Part shown: in pieces, positions 26,378 through 35,765 of the stretch
How the letters are laid out: the number at the start of each line of letters is the position of its first letter
How positions within the stretch are numbered: the first letter of the stretch is position 1
Notes under the pieces: model-generated
The model's database searches: none
Told to the model about the DNA's origin: nothing
The model's input: only the letters and a program-made list of their open reading frames with translations
Assembly: GCA_002309015.1 (NCBI GenBank)
Contig: DBWM01000070.1
Location: forward strand, 110,449 to 174,448
Length of the DNA: 64,000 nt
Reading direction: 5' to 3'
Source of the DNA: Myxococcales bacterium UBA1238
Lineage (GTDB): Bacteria; Myxococcota_A; Bradymonadia; UBA7976; UBA1532
Made by a program: the position numbers and the translations under genes

Positions 26378-27586
26378 CTAAAACCATTCGCGGAAAAAGC
26401 CGAATTTTTTCGATAGGTTACGTTGACTGAACCAATGCTGCTTGCATTGGCGGATGCCGCAAAGGGCAAGTCCTGTAGCGGTTGCATAGCGCGGATCCCT
26501 GACAACATCGATCAGGCCCCGGATGCCTTTGATTTCTCCCACTGCAGCAGATAAATGCAGTTCTTCTCTCACCAATTCGGGCAAGCCTTCAAAGTTGGCA
26601 CAACCGCCGGTTAAGACAACACCGCCAGCCAGCAAGAAGTTTTGAGGGAGCGTCGCATCAAGGGCTTCACAGATTTGAGCGAGCATTTCGCTGAGCCGGG
26701 CATCGATGATGTCGCAGAGTTTGTGGCGCGTAATGCGCGAAGAGGGATGTCCGCCCACCGGCGAGAGCTCGATGGTTTCGTTGTTCATTGAGAGGGCGTT
26801 GGATGCTGCGCCGTATTTGGTTTTGATATGCTCAGCTTCAGCGTAAGGGATGCGGAGATGGTCTTTGATGTCGTATGTGATGTCATTACCACCCATGTTG
26901 AAAGTCATATTAAAGAGCATATCGCGGTCTTTAAAGATCGAGAGATCGATGGAGTCCCGGCCCATGTCGATGAGAGCGACCCCGACTTCGCGATCATTTT
27001 GGCCCAGCAGCGCTTCGGCATTGGCAAGGCTCGGCATATAGATGTCGACCACGTGTAACTGTGCGTGTTTACAGCATTCTTCGAAACTTCGGAGCGCTGC
27101 GGACTGGGCGATGACGGCCTGGGCCTGCACCTCAAGGCGAATGCCGGACATCCCGATGGGATCGGTCAAATCGCAGTGATCGTCCACTTCGTAGCCGTGG
27201 GGGAGAATATGGATGAATTCGCTTTCTGGTGATAATTTGTAAGTTTTTGCAATTTCAATAACCGCGTTAACATCTTTTGGTGTGACCACGCCTTTACGGA
27301 TGCGTGCGACACCATGTGCGGGAAAAATCTTGAAATATTGGGGAGATAGAGAAACATGGACCTCGTCTATGCGGCAGCCTGCGACGCGTTCCGCTTGTTC
27401 GACCACCTTGCGGATGCTCTGAATGACTTCGTCGCGATTGCAGATGACACCATTTTTGATGCCGCGCGCTTGCTCAATACCGGTGCCGATCACGCTGATT
27501 GCGCCATCTGCTTCGGATGAGGCGACTACGCATTTAAAGGTATCGCTGCCTAAATCCAAACCCGCTTCGATGCTGCTGCTGGCCAT
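26378..27586 (-). CDS. ftsA: Cell division protein FtsA
   Basis: Actin-like ATPase that tethers FtsZ to the membrane and recruits late divisome proteins. At 402 residues the length is normal. The actin-fold phosphate loops are visible: GLDLGSDTFKCVVAS near the N-terminus and VALIDMGRDSIDLSIF in the second; the adenosine motif is VVLTGGCANFEGL. The 1C domain lies in between (EVHVSLSPQYFKIFPAHGVARI). The C-terminal LSKKFGFFREWF is an amphipathic membrane-targeting helix. It starts 2 bp after the ftsQ stop. The long 3' gap before ftsZ contains a likely extra promoter. Confidence 0.96.
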   Translation of the reverse strand: MASSSIEAGLDLGSDTFKCVVASSEADGAISVIGTGIEQARGIKNGVICNRDEVIQSIRKVVEQAERVAGCRIDEVHVSLSPQYFKIFPAHGVARIRKGVVTPKDVNAVIEIAKTYKLSPESEFIHILPHGYEVDDHCDLTDPIGMSGIRLEVQAQAVIAQSAALRSFEECCKHAQLHVVDIYMPSLANAEALLGQNDREVGVALIDMGRDSIDLSIFKDRDMLFNMTFNMGGNDITYDIKDHLRIPYAEAEHIKTKYGAASNALSMNNETIELSPVGGHPSSRITRHKLCDIIDARLSEMLAQICEALDATLPQNFLLAGGVVLTGGCANFEGLPELVREELHLSAAVGEIKGIRGLIDVVRDPRYATATGLALCGIRQCKQHWFSQRNLSKKFGFFREWF

Positions 27587-27588
27587 GG

Positions 27589-28431
27589 TTATCTTTCTTG
27601 GGAAAATGCGTCAAAGTTGCGGTTTGACAAGGGTTTTTCTTTTACGATGGCTCGCGGGTGATTCTCGCTCAAAAGAATATATTCTGCATCAAGATTGCGA
27701 TCTTTAAGGGCATTTAAAATCGCCTCCGTTCGCGCCAGTTTGATGGCAAAATTTCCTTTACCGAGAGAAACGCGTGTTTTGCCCAGATGCAAGTCATACT
27801 GATCGCCGGCTGTGAGGGCGATGTCGCTCAGGGGGCGCGTTTTGGCCAAGTTGGTGCGTTCATACATGCGAGCTAAGGCGAGCGCGTTCATAATGCGTTC
27901 CCGACTGTAATTGCTGTCATTTTCAAGATCGGCGTTGCTTAAACCGGTGATGAGCGGCAGTTTGGGGGCCTGGTTGACCGATGGATGGGCAAAAGGTACC
28001 CCCAGTGAATCCACCAGATAGAGGCTTTCGGATACCAGGATCCCCGCAGCTTCCCGTTCTGTGATCGAGATCACCATTTTATTGGGTAATTCAGTGGTGA
28101 TCCTGGCGCTCGTAATCCATGGAAAAGAAAGAAGACTTTGGGTGGCCGACTGGGTATCGAACTGAAAGTAATTGCTTTCTTTATCGAGGCCGATGGCTTG
28201 CAAAATCTGTTCTTTTTCGAGGTAGCGCGTGGGTGAAATTTCAATCTGGGTCAGCTGAAAATGGGGCAGCTGCTGAACAAAAAGGGCGGCTTTATAGAGA
28301 AGGAAAGCTGCGATGACGGCAAAAAAAACAATAAAAAACGAATACTTAAGAGCCTTTAATAGATAAGGCCGAGTCCGCTTCAACGCGTCCAGGATGCGAT
28401 GGTTTTCGTGACGTGTAAAGCGGTTGCTCAC
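27589..28431 (-). CDS. ftsQ: Cell division protein FtsQ/DivIB
   Basis: Bitopic membrane protein of the FtsQBL complex. After a basic cytoplasmic N-terminus there is one membrane helix (YSFFIVFFAVIAAFLLYKAALFV, about residues 29-51). A POTRA domain follows (FQLTQIEISPTRYLEKEQILQAIGLDKESNYFQFDTQ), then the beta domain ending near residue 265, with PNKMVISITEREAAGIL as the conserved stretch. Located 3 bp after ddl and 2 bp before ftsA, the usual dcw position. FtsB is not in the window. Confidence 0.93.
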   Translation of the reverse strand: MSNRFTRHENHRILDALKRTRPYLLKALKYSFFIVFFAVIAAFLLYKAALFVQQLPHFQLTQIEISPTRYLEKEQILQAIGLDKESNYFQFDTQSATQSLLSFPWITSARITTELPNKMVISITEREAAGILVSESLYLVDSLGVPFAHPSVNQAPKLPLITGLSNADLENDSNYSRERIMNALALARMYERTNLAKTRPLSDIALTAGDQYDLHLGKTRVSLGKGNFAIKLARTEAILNALKDRNLDAEYILLSENHPRAIVKEKPLSNRNFDAFSQER

Positions 28432-28434
28432 GGT

Positions 28435-29361
28435 TTACATCTCCGCACATTGAGCGTGATCGAGGATCCACTCGACCAGGTCTTCAAACGAAATACCAGC
28501 AGCTGCGGCCACTTTGGGCACCAGACTGTGGCTCGTCATGCCTGGCTGCGTGTTGACTTCGAGTACGATGGGCCCTTCCCGGGTTAAGATCACGTCGGTT
28601 CTGGTGACTCCGCAGCAGCCTAAAGCCAGATGAGCGGCCAGGCCCACCTGTTTTACGCGCTCTAAATCTTCATCGGAGATGCGGGGGGGAACGTAGTAAT
28701 CCGTGCCGGCATCGTCATATTTGGCAGTATAGTCGTAAAAATCACGTTTTGGGGCAATCTCGACCGCGCCGAGGCTGCGCTGGCCCTGAGAGACCACCGA
28801 AAGTTCGACGCCTTTGACGAACTGCTCGATCAACACATCGCCGGAACGGGCGGCGGTTTTGAGGGCGGATGCGAGATCTTCGGGGTTTTGGACGATGGTG
28901 ACGCCTACGCTGGAGCCTTCGGCCAAGGGCTTGACGACCACCGGAAAATCGAAGGGAATCTGTGGCGTTCTGCCTTCTAAGATGCTGTTTTTACTGATTA
29001 AAACGTCGTTTGCAACGGGAACGCCGGCGGCGCGGAAGGCGGCTTTGGCAAGCCCTTTGTCCATGGCCAGTAAGCTGCTGCGCAAGTTTTCGCCAGTATA
29101 GGGAATGCCCATCCAGTCCAGGAGTCCCTGAATGCGGCCATCTTCGCCGTAAACCCCGTGGAGACCGTTAAAAACGACGCTCGCCCTGCTTTGTAAAAGC
29201 TGAGTTGCAACGTCGCGGCCGACATCGATGAGGACGGTGTCGTAGCCTTTTTTTTGCAGCGCTTCAGCGCAGGTTTTGGCTGTAATTAAGCTGACTTCGC
29301 GCTCCGATGAGAGCCCGCCTGCGAGGACTGCAACTTTTTGACCCACAAATCGACTTGTCAT
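28435..29361 (-). CDS. ddl: D-alanine--D-alanine ligase
   Basis: ATP-grasp enzyme that makes the D-Ala-D-Ala dipeptide for peptidoglycan. The 308 residues contain VAVLAGGLSSEREVSL (N-terminal GG-x-S-x-E-R-E-V-S), GLHGVYGEDG, VVKPLAEGSSVGVTIV (ATP/omega loop) and LEVNTQPGMTSHSLVPK at the end. The start at 29361 forms an ATGA overlap with the murG stop. In many bacteria murC and murB lie between murG and ddl; here the two genes overlap directly, so those genes must be elsewhere. Confidence 0.96.
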   Translation of the reverse strand: MTSRFVGQKVAVLAGGLSSEREVSLITAKTCAEALQKKGYDTVLIDVGRDVATQLLQSRASVVFNGLHGVYGEDGRIQGLLDWMGIPYTGENLRSSLLAMDKGLAKAAFRAAGVPVANDVLISKNSILEGRTPQIPFDFPVVVKPLAEGSSVGVTIVQNPEDLASALKTAARSGDVLIEQFVKGVELSVVSQGQRSLGAVEIAPKRDFYDYTAKYDDAGTDYYVPPRISDEDLERVKQVGLAAHLALGCCGVTRTDVILTREGPIVLEVNTQPGMTSHSLVPKVAAAAGISFEDLVEWILDHAQCAEM

Positions 29362-30464
29362 TTTGATTCTGCCATTTGCCATAAATCTTCGGCGATTTGC
29401 TCGCTTGCTTTTGGATGCCCGCATTTTTGGGCGCGGATCCCCATTTGCTGAAGCTTATGCGGATTTTTGAGGAGTTCGGTTAAACAGGCGCAAAGCCGCG
29501 TCTGATCGAGGTTTTCTTCGCGTTCCATGAGCGCTGCCCCGGATTCCACCAGAGCGCGCGCGTTTTCGGTCTGGTGATCGTCTGCCGCATACGGGAAGGG
29601 GATCAGCAGCGAGGGTCGTCCGAGCACGGCGAGCTCTGCAACGGTGGTCGCGCCCGCGCGGCTGATGACCAAATCCGCTTGCGACATCTCGAGTTCCATG
29701 TGATCGATGAAGGGCCGCACCTCGACTTTGAGCGATTCCGGATGGGGGAGCGCGTCGTAGGCAGCCTGAACTTCGGCATCCCGGTTTTTGCCCGTCTGAT
29801 GGATCACATGTAACCCATCGAAATCGAACGCAATTTTTGAAATCGCGGCGGGGAGCTTTTCGTTGATCGCCTTGGCGCCCTGGCTGCCGCCGAGGATTAA
29901 AATGCGGCGCCCTTCAGTGACGGGTTGTGTACTTTCGGCCGCTTCGATGATGCTGCTTCGGACGGGATTGCCCAAAACGCGGATTTTCTTTTGTGGGAAC
30001 TGGGATTGCATGCCTTCGAATGCGGTATAGATGCGCCGGACGACTTTGGAAAGCAAGCGGTTGGTGAGGCCTGCTCGCGCATTTTGTTCTGCAATTCCGG
30101 TAGGATAGCGCTTTAACGCTGCGGCCAGCACGACGGGCCCCGAGACGTAACCGCCCACCCCGAGCACGACGTCGGCTTTGACGGATTTGAGCAGTTTAAA
30201 GCCCTGAAAGATGAGTCTGGGCATGCGCAGTAAATTGGCGATTCTCTCGAAAAATCGGGCATTTTTGAGTCGGCGCGCTTCGATGGGGATGAAGGGATAA
30301 CCCAGTTTGGGGATGAGATCCGCCTCCATGCCGCGCTCGCTGCCGATGAAGACCACTTCGCCGCCCTTGCGTATCCAGGCTTCGGCGATCGCGACGCCCG
30401 GGAATACATGTCCGCCCGTACCGCCCCCAACGATGGCCAGTTTTTTGGAATTTGTGTTTGTCAT
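29358..30464 (-). CDS. murG: UDP-GlcNAc:lipid I N-acetylglucosaminyltransferase MurG
   Basis: Converts lipid I to lipid II at the inner face of the membrane. The 368-residue GT-B protein shows LAIVGGGTGGHVFPGVAIAEAW at the N-terminus, VLGVGGYVSGPVVLAA, GIAEQNARAGLTNRLLSK, ILGGSQGAKAINE, and the UDP-GlcNAc site VISRAGATTVAELAVLGRPSLLIPFPYAADDHQTENA. All are the expected signature stretches. It overlaps ftsW upstream and ddl downstream by ATGA junctions, indicating coupled translation. Confidence 0.97.
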   Translation of the reverse strand: MTNTNSKKLAIVGGGTGGHVFPGVAIAEAWIRKGGEVVFIGSERGMEADLIPKLGYPFIPIEARRLKNARFFERIANLLRMPRLIFQGFKLLKSVKADVVLGVGGYVSGPVVLAAALKRYPTGIAEQNARAGLTNRLLSKVVRRIYTAFEGMQSQFPQKKIRVLGNPVRSSIIEAAESTQPVTEGRRILILGGSQGAKAINEKLPAAISKIAFDFDGLHVIHQTGKNRDAEVQAAYDALPHPESLKVEVRPFIDHMELEMSQADLVISRAGATTVAELAVLGRPSLLIPFPYAADDHQTENARALVESGAALMEREENLDQTRLCACLTELLKNPHKLQQMGIRAQKCGHPKASEQIAEDLWQMAESK

Positions 30465-31696
30465 GACTTGATTTCTACGGATAACCGCCTCCGATTCAGA
30501 GAGGGCTCAGGGAGCTGTTGGGGCTCGGGACCGCAGTGATAGGCGGGCGGCGGTGGTTGGCGTCGCGAAATATTGAGCAGCAGACCCACGGCGCAGGAGA
30601 GCATGAGCATGGAGCTGCCTCCGTAGCTGATAAAAGGCAAAGTGAGACCTTTGTTGGGCAGCAGGCTCGTGTTGACGCCCATGTTGAAGAGCGCCTGGAA
30701 CGCGATTTGAAAGGTGAATCCAAAGGCGAGCAGGGTACCGAAACCGCTGGTCGCTTTGCGCGCGATGCTCAGGCCGATGAGGATCAGACAAATGAACAAA
30801 AAGACGACGAGGGCGACGCCGATCAATCCGAGCTCCTCGCCGATGATGGAGAAGATGAAATCCGTATGCGCTTCGGGCAGATAGGCGAGTTTTTGACGGC
30901 TTCCGCCGAGGCCTACGCCGAACCATCCGCCGTTGCCAAAAGCGTATTTGGCCTGCGTGACCTGGTAGCCCGCATTTTGTGTATCGAGCTCGGGATTTAA
31001 AAAGGTTTTGATACGCGTGATGCGGTAAGGCTCGATCAACACAAAGATAACTGCGCAGACGATGAGGATGGGGATGACCACCAGAAGCGGCTTTAAGGGC
31101 GCGCCCGCAACCCACATGAGGACGAGCATGCAGAAGGTGCAGATGACGAGCGAACCGAAATCTTTTTGCAAAAGCAGCAAACCTGAGAGCACCGCTAAAT
31201 AAAGGCCCACCCGGACCCAGCATTTGGCGGTGGCGAGCAGCTGCGGTTTTTGAGTGAGGAGCGCCGAAAGGAAGATGATCCAGGCGATCTTGGCACATTC
31301 GCTCGGCTGAATATGGATGGGGCCCAGGGGAATCCAGCGCGATGCGCCCTTATGGGTGACCGAAAGTCCGATGGGGATGATCAGCAGGCAAAGTGAGAAG
31401 ATAAAGATCCATTTATAGAACTTGAGCAAATAAGCGTAATGAATCTGGCTGGTTACGAGGATTAAGAATAACCCCATCCCTACAAAAAGAAGTTGCCTTG
31501 TCAAAAAATACGTCGGGTTGCCCTCTTTCCACGCGGCGGTCGCGATGCTGGCGGAATAGACCATCACCAGGCCGATGCCCATGAGGCAAAGCGTGATGAA
31601 CAGCAATCCCCGATGGTATCGGTGATCGACGACTGTGGTGTCGCAGTTCTCGTTGCCTGCTTCGTTCACATCGGGTTCAAAGGGCAAAAGTCGCAT
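30461..31696 (-). CDS. ftsW: Septal peptidoglycan glycosyltransferase FtsW
   Basis: SEDS-family polymerase that works with FtsI at the septum. About ten membrane segments occur in 411 residues. Signature stretches are MGIGLVMVYSASIATA, QPSECAKIAWIIFLSA, NGGWFGVGLGGSRQKLAYLPEAHTDFIFSIIGEELGLIG and NKGLTLPFISYGGSSML, all typical of FtsW/RodA/SpoVE. Its location between mraY and murG and next to ftsI identifies it as FtsW rather than RodA. The start overlaps the mraY stop by one base. Confidence 0.95.
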   Translation of the reverse strand: MRLLPFEPDVNEAGNENCDTTVVDHRYHRGLLFITLCLMGIGLVMVYSASIATAAWKEGNPTYFLTRQLLFVGMGLFLILVTSQIHYAYLLKFYKWIFIFSLCLLIIPIGLSVTHKGASRWIPLGPIHIQPSECAKIAWIIFLSALLTQKPQLLATAKCWVRVGLYLAVLSGLLLLQKDFGSLVICTFCMLVLMWVAGAPLKPLLVVIPILIVCAVIFVLIEPYRITRIKTFLNPELDTQNAGYQVTQAKYAFGNGGWFGVGLGGSRQKLAYLPEAHTDFIFSIIGEELGLIGVALVVFLFICLILIGLSIARKATSGFGTLLAFGFTFQIAFQALFNMGVNTSLLPNKGLTLPFISYGGSSMLMLSCAVGLLLNISRRQPPPPAYHCGPEPQQLPEPSLNRRRLSVEIKS

Positions 31697-32832
31697 CAGC
31701 GCACCTTGAGGCTGAGCAGTCCGATCAGCGAAAGCATGATGCTGATGAGCCAGAATCGGACCACAATCTTCGGTTCCTGCCAGCCCAGCTTTTCAAAATG
31801 ATGGTGGATGGGCGCCATGCGAAAAACCCGCTTGCCAGTGAGCTTAAAGGATGTGGTCTGCATGACGACCGAGAGCGCTTCCACAACGAAAAGGCCGCAG
31901 ATGATGAGCGAGATTAACTCGTTTTTTGTGAGCACCGCGAGCATGCCGATGGCGCCGCCCAGCGCGAGGCTGCCCACATCGCCCATGAAGACCTGCGCGG
32001 GGTAAGAGTTGTACCAAAGGAATCCCGCGCCCGCGCCGATGATGGAGGCCGCAAAGATGGCCAGTTCGCTGATGCCGGCCACGTGAGGCAAATGAAGGTA
32101 AGCTGCGATATTAAAATCGTGATAATCGATGGCACCGCTGGGCAAGACGTCGGGCACCACGAGGACCGTACCGCCGGCATAAGCCAAAATCAGAAATGTT
32201 GCGCAGGCGACCATGACAGGTCCGATGGCGAGACCGTCCAGACCGTCCGTCAGATTGACCGCGTTGGAATATCCGGTAATGGCGATGACCGCGAAGGGAA
32301 TAAAAATGTAAGTAGGCAGAGTTAAATGGAATTTGGACGCGCTGGCGAAGGGCAGATGGAGCTCGCAGGAAAAATCGGTATGGGCAAAAATGGCGAGCAT
32401 CACGCCGGTCGAAATCAACACCTGAAAGAGCAGCTTGTATCGGCCAGGCAGGCCCTTTGAGTTGCGATAGCGCAGTTTGAGATAGTCGTCGATGAAGCCG
32501 ATGACGCCAAAAGTGACGGTGACGCCGAGGGCGGCCCATACGTAAATATTGGAGAGCTCAGTCCAGAGGAGGGTGGGCATGGCGAGGGCAAAGAGCACCA
32601 GCGAGCCTCCCATGGTAGGCGTTCCGGCTTTTGAAAAATGGGATTCCGGGCCATCCTTGCGGACGACCTGACCGATTTGCCGGGATTGCAGCCTGCGGAT
32701 GAACCACGGATGCATCACGAATGAGATGGCCATGGCGGTGAGTATGGCGGCGATGATGCGGAATGAGACGTAGCGGAACACCCGCAACGGTGGAAAATAT
32801 TCGCGCAAAATCTCCATTAACCAAACGATCAT
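31696..32832 (-). CDS. mraY: Phospho-MurNAc-pentapeptide transferase MraY
   Basis: Integral membrane enzyme that attaches phospho-MurNAc-pentapeptide to undecaprenyl phosphate, making lipid I. The 378-residue sequence has the ten-helix pattern and conserved loops: SKAGTPTMGGSLVLFA, FIDDYLKLRYRNSKGL, NAVNLTDGLDGLAIGP and MGDVGSLALGGAIG, with the catalytic Asp residues in place and the end MAPIHHHFEKLGWQE. murD is usually next but here ftsW follows with a one-base overlap. Confidence 0.97.
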   Translation of the reverse strand: MIVWLMEILREYFPPLRVFRYVSFRIIAAILTAMAISFVMHPWFIRRLQSRQIGQVVRKDGPESHFSKAGTPTMGGSLVLFALAMPTLLWTELSNIYVWAALGVTVTFGVIGFIDDYLKLRYRNSKGLPGRYKLLFQVLISTGVMLAIFAHTDFSCELHLPFASASKFHLTLPTYIFIPFAVIAITGYSNAVNLTDGLDGLAIGPVMVACATFLILAYAGGTVLVVPDVLPSGAIDYHDFNIAAYLHLPHVAGISELAIFAASIIGAGAGFLWYNSYPAQVFMGDVGSLALGGAIGMLAVLTKNELISLIICGLFVVEALSVVMQTTSFKLTGKRVFRMAPIHHHFEKLGWQEPKIVVRFWLISIMLSLIGLLSLKVR

Positions 32833-32838
32833 CTGTTT

Positions 32839-34236
32839 TTACTCTTCTTCGCCCTGAAGCGATTCCCAGATTTTTTCGAGTGCCATGCCCCGGGATGCTT
32901 TGAATAAGATCGCTTGTCCCGGTTTGCGGCGATTTAAGATTTCCAGTGCAGCGCTGCGGTCTGGAGCCCAGAAACTGCGACCTGAAGGGGTTCCTTCGTT
33001 TCGGGCGGCGCGGATCATGCGCTCGCTTTCGGGGCCTACGCCGATGCAGGTGAGCTCTCCGGGCAATCTCGCAACCAGGCGGCCGATCTCTTCGTGAGCG
33101 GCTTCGGATCCTTCGCCGAGTTCGAGCATGTCGCCCAAAACCAAAATCCCGTCAGGGTAGCGGGCGGCAAAGGTTTGAATGGAGGCGCTCATCGATTGCG
33201 GGTTGGCGTTGTAGCAGTCCAGCACGACCGGCGTGTGATCCCGTAAGTAGCAGGTTTCACCGCGTAATTTGGGTGCTTCCATCTGCGCCAGGGCGTCGAG
33301 GGCCTGGGTGATGGGAACGGCGCAGTGATCGGCTACGGCGAGGGCCAGGAGCGCATTTTGTGCGTTATGTTTTCCAAAGAGCTTCAATCTGAGGGGCCAG
33401 CGCTGCCCGCGAGTCTCGACGATAGCGCTCGATCCTTCGGGCGTGTTGCGGTAATGGCTGAGCTGCCATGCGTCGGTCGGACGTTCGCCCACCAAGATGA
33501 GCGGGGCTTTCAGGTTGCGCGTCAGCTGCCAGGGATAGTCGATCTGAGAGGGCATAAAGGCGCAGCCTGATTCTGGAAGCGCTTGAAATAATTCACCTTT
33601 TGCTGCGGCGATGGCTTCAAGTGAACCGAGACCCTGAAGATGTGCCGAGCCTACGGTCGTGATCACGCCGAGCTGCGGCTGAGCCAGACTGGCCAGCCAG
33701 GTGATCTCGAGCGGCGCGCTCATGCCCATCTCGATAACCGCAAATCGTTGATCTTTAAGGTTTAATAAGGTGAGCGGCACGCCGATATGGTTGTTGAGGT
33801 TGCCTTTGGTGGCGCAAACTTCGCCCCCCGCGCTCAGGACGGCGGCGAGCATTTCTTTGGTGGTCGTTTTGCCCGAGGAGCCCGTGACGCCTACGACCGT
33901 GCCCTGAAACCGTTTTCGGGCCACGCCCGATAGATAGCCCAGAGCGATGGTCGTGTCGGGGACGGAAATGAGGGTGACGGGGGTGGATAACGCCTGTAAC
34001 TGCGGGGCAATGGAGTCTGCGCCTTTTTGATCGGCTACGATGCAGGTCGCCCCTTGCTGAGCCGCCTGCAGGGCAAACTGATGGCCGTCCAGGCGCTCAC
34101 CTCGCAGGCAAAAGAATGTGCCCTGCGGGACGATCTTTCGGGAATCGGTCGAGATTTCGCCGAGTTCCGTTTGAGCGCCGAAGATCACGCGGCCAAAGGC
34201 GCAATCGCACAGATCTTTTACGGTCAGTGGGGTCAC
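32839..34236 (-). CDS. murF: UDP-MurNAc-tripeptide--D-Ala-D-Ala ligase MurF
   Basis: Adds D-Ala-D-Ala to UDP-MurNAc-tripeptide. The 465-residue Mur ligase shows an N-terminal substrate domain (ISTDSRKIVPQGTFFCLRGERLDGHQF), the ATP site VVGVTGSSGKTTTKEMLAAVL, NLNNHIGVPLTLLNL, IEMGMSAPLEI and the C-terminal DCYNANPQSMSASI. The length is normal. It overlaps murE by an ATGA junction and ends 6 bp before mraY. Confidence 0.96.
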   Translation of the reverse strand: MTPLTVKDLCDCAFGRVIFGAQTELGEISTDSRKIVPQGTFFCLRGERLDGHQFALQAAQQGATCIVADQKGADSIAPQLQALSTPVTLISVPDTTIALGYLSGVARKRFQGTVVGVTGSSGKTTTKEMLAAVLSAGGEVCATKGNLNNHIGVPLTLLNLKDQRFAVIEMGMSAPLEITWLASLAQPQLGVITTVGSAHLQGLGSLEAIAAAKGELFQALPESGCAFMPSQIDYPWQLTRNLKAPLILVGERPTDAWQLSHYRNTPEGSSAIVETRGQRWPLRLKLFGKHNAQNALLALAVADHCAVPITQALDALAQMEAPKLRGETCYLRDHTPVVLDCYNANPQSMSASIQTFAARYPDGILVLGDMLELGEGSEAAHEEIGRLVARLPGELTCIGVGPESERMIRAARNEGTPSGRSFWAPDRSAALEILNRRKPGQAILFKASRGMALEKIWESLQGEEE

Positions 34237-35765
34237 GCTGTCCTCCCTGATTCCTGAGCCTGGAGCGCGGCCATCGCTTCTTCGAGATCGTCAAAATGGC
34301 TGCGCGTATGCCCGATTTCCTGATAGGTTTCGTGACCTTTCCCGGCGATCAGGAGGGTGTCTTCGGGCTGGGCCTGAGCGATGAGTTTGCGGATCGCGGT
34401 TCGGCGGTCGAGCTCGATATGGCAATGCCCGACTTTGAGGTGATCGGATTGCGGCATGAGGTCTTTAAGGCCTTCAAATGCAGCCAACGCAATGATTTTC
34501 GGATCTTCGGTGCGCGGATTGTCGGTCGTGAGAACGACGCCGTCGGCCAAAGCAGCGGCGCGTCCCATGAGCGGGCGCTTGGTGGCATCCCGATCGCCCC
34601 CGCAACCAAAGAGGCACCATAAGTGACCGTGGCACAATGGTTTTAAGACCTCGATGACGCGCTCAAGGGCATCGGGGGTATGGGCGTAATCCACAAAAAT
34701 GGCGGGTCCCTTGCGGCCCGGAGGCAGGGGAACGGGCTGAAGTCGGCCTCTGACAAAGGCTTTCGATGCGGCCCGGGCGATGGCTTCGTCGGGGATGCCT
34801 AAAATCTGGGCCATGCTCGAGGCCAAGGCGAGGTTATGCGCGTTAAACCGGCCTACGAGAGGGGATTTGAGCGCGATGCGGCCTTTGGGGGTGACGAGTA
34901 AACCTTCGATGCCCTGGGCGGAAAGATGCAGGGATTCAAAATGGACGTCGGCGTTCGGATCTTCGAGTTTGAGTCGCCAGAGGTTGCATTTGAGGCTGGA
35001 GGCCAGTGCTTCGCCAAAAGGATCCTCGCAGTTGAGGACCGCGATGCCGTCTGGGCGCAGATTCTCTTCAAATAATCGACGCTTGGAAGCGCCATAGGCG
35101 GCCATGGTGCCGTGATAATCGAGGTGATCGGGGGTGAGTCCCGTAAAGCCTGCGGCGAGGACCGGCAAACCGTAAACGCGCTTTTCTTCGAGGCCGATGG
35201 AGCTGAATTCCATGGCCAGAGCCTGCACATGCGCATCCCGCATTTCGCAGAAAAGCTGTTGCAAATCAGGTGCTTCGGGCGTTGTAAACTGGGAAGGACG
35301 GCGGATCTGGCCGATGCGCTCTTCGACGGTGCCGATGAGTCCGGAGGGGACGCCTGAGGCTTCGATCATCTCGGAAATGAGCGTGGCCGTGGTGGTTTTG
35401 CCGTTGGTGCCCGTGACGGCGGCGAGGCGCATCGCATCGATGGGGTGACCGGCAACCTCTGCGCTCAAAAGGGCGAGATCCTTGCGGGGATCATCTGAGA
35501 GCTCGATGTAAGGCGTTGAATTTAAAGAGGCGATGAGCTCCGGAGCGGCATCTTTTGTTTGGAGCGCGACGGCTGCAGCGCCTTTTTCGAGAGCGCCCGG
35601 AATGAAACGGCGGCCGTCAACGGTGCGACCGCAAAGGGCGACGTAAAGGAACCCCGGCTTCACGCGTCGGCTGTCGTGGGTGATGCCTTCGATAGGACGC
35701 GATTCGCAGCCGGAAGGCCCTTTAAAACTGAGCCCGCAGTTGCGGCATAACTCTGCAAGATTCAA
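34233..35765 (-). CDS. murE: UDP-MurNAc-L-Ala-D-Glu--meso-diaminopimelate ligase MurE
   Basis: Adds the third residue to the stem peptide. The 510-residue protein carries ITHDSRRVKPGFLYVALCGRTVDGRRFI, the ATP site AVTGTNGKTTTATLISEM, TTPEAPDLQQLF, and VDYAHTPDALERVIEVLK. The sequence TTDNPRTEDP contains the DNPR motif that selects meso-diaminopimelate, so the cell wall should be of the DAP type. It overlaps ftsI upstream and murF downstream by ATGA junctions. Confidence 0.97.
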   Translation of the reverse strand: MNLAELCRNCGLSFKGPSGCESRPIEGITHDSRRVKPGFLYVALCGRTVDGRRFIPGALEKGAAAVALQTKDAAPELIASLNSTPYIELSDDPRKDLALLSAEVAGHPIDAMRLAAVTGTNGKTTTATLISEMIEASGVPSGLIGTVEERIGQIRRPSQFTTPEAPDLQQLFCEMRDAHVQALAMEFSSIGLEEKRVYGLPVLAAGFTGLTPDHLDYHGTMAAYGASKRRLFEENLRPDGIAVLNCEDPFGEALASSLKCNLWRLKLEDPNADVHFESLHLSAQGIEGLLVTPKGRIALKSPLVGRFNAHNLALASSMAQILGIPDEAIARAASKAFVRGRLQPVPLPPGRKGPAIFVDYAHTPDALERVIEVLKPLCHGHLWCLFGCGGDRDATKRPLMGRAAALADGVVLTTDNPRTEDPKIIALAAFEGLKDLMPQSDHLKVGHCHIELDRRTAIRKLIAQAQPEDTLLIAGKGHETYQEIGHTRSHFDDLEEAMAALQAQESGRTA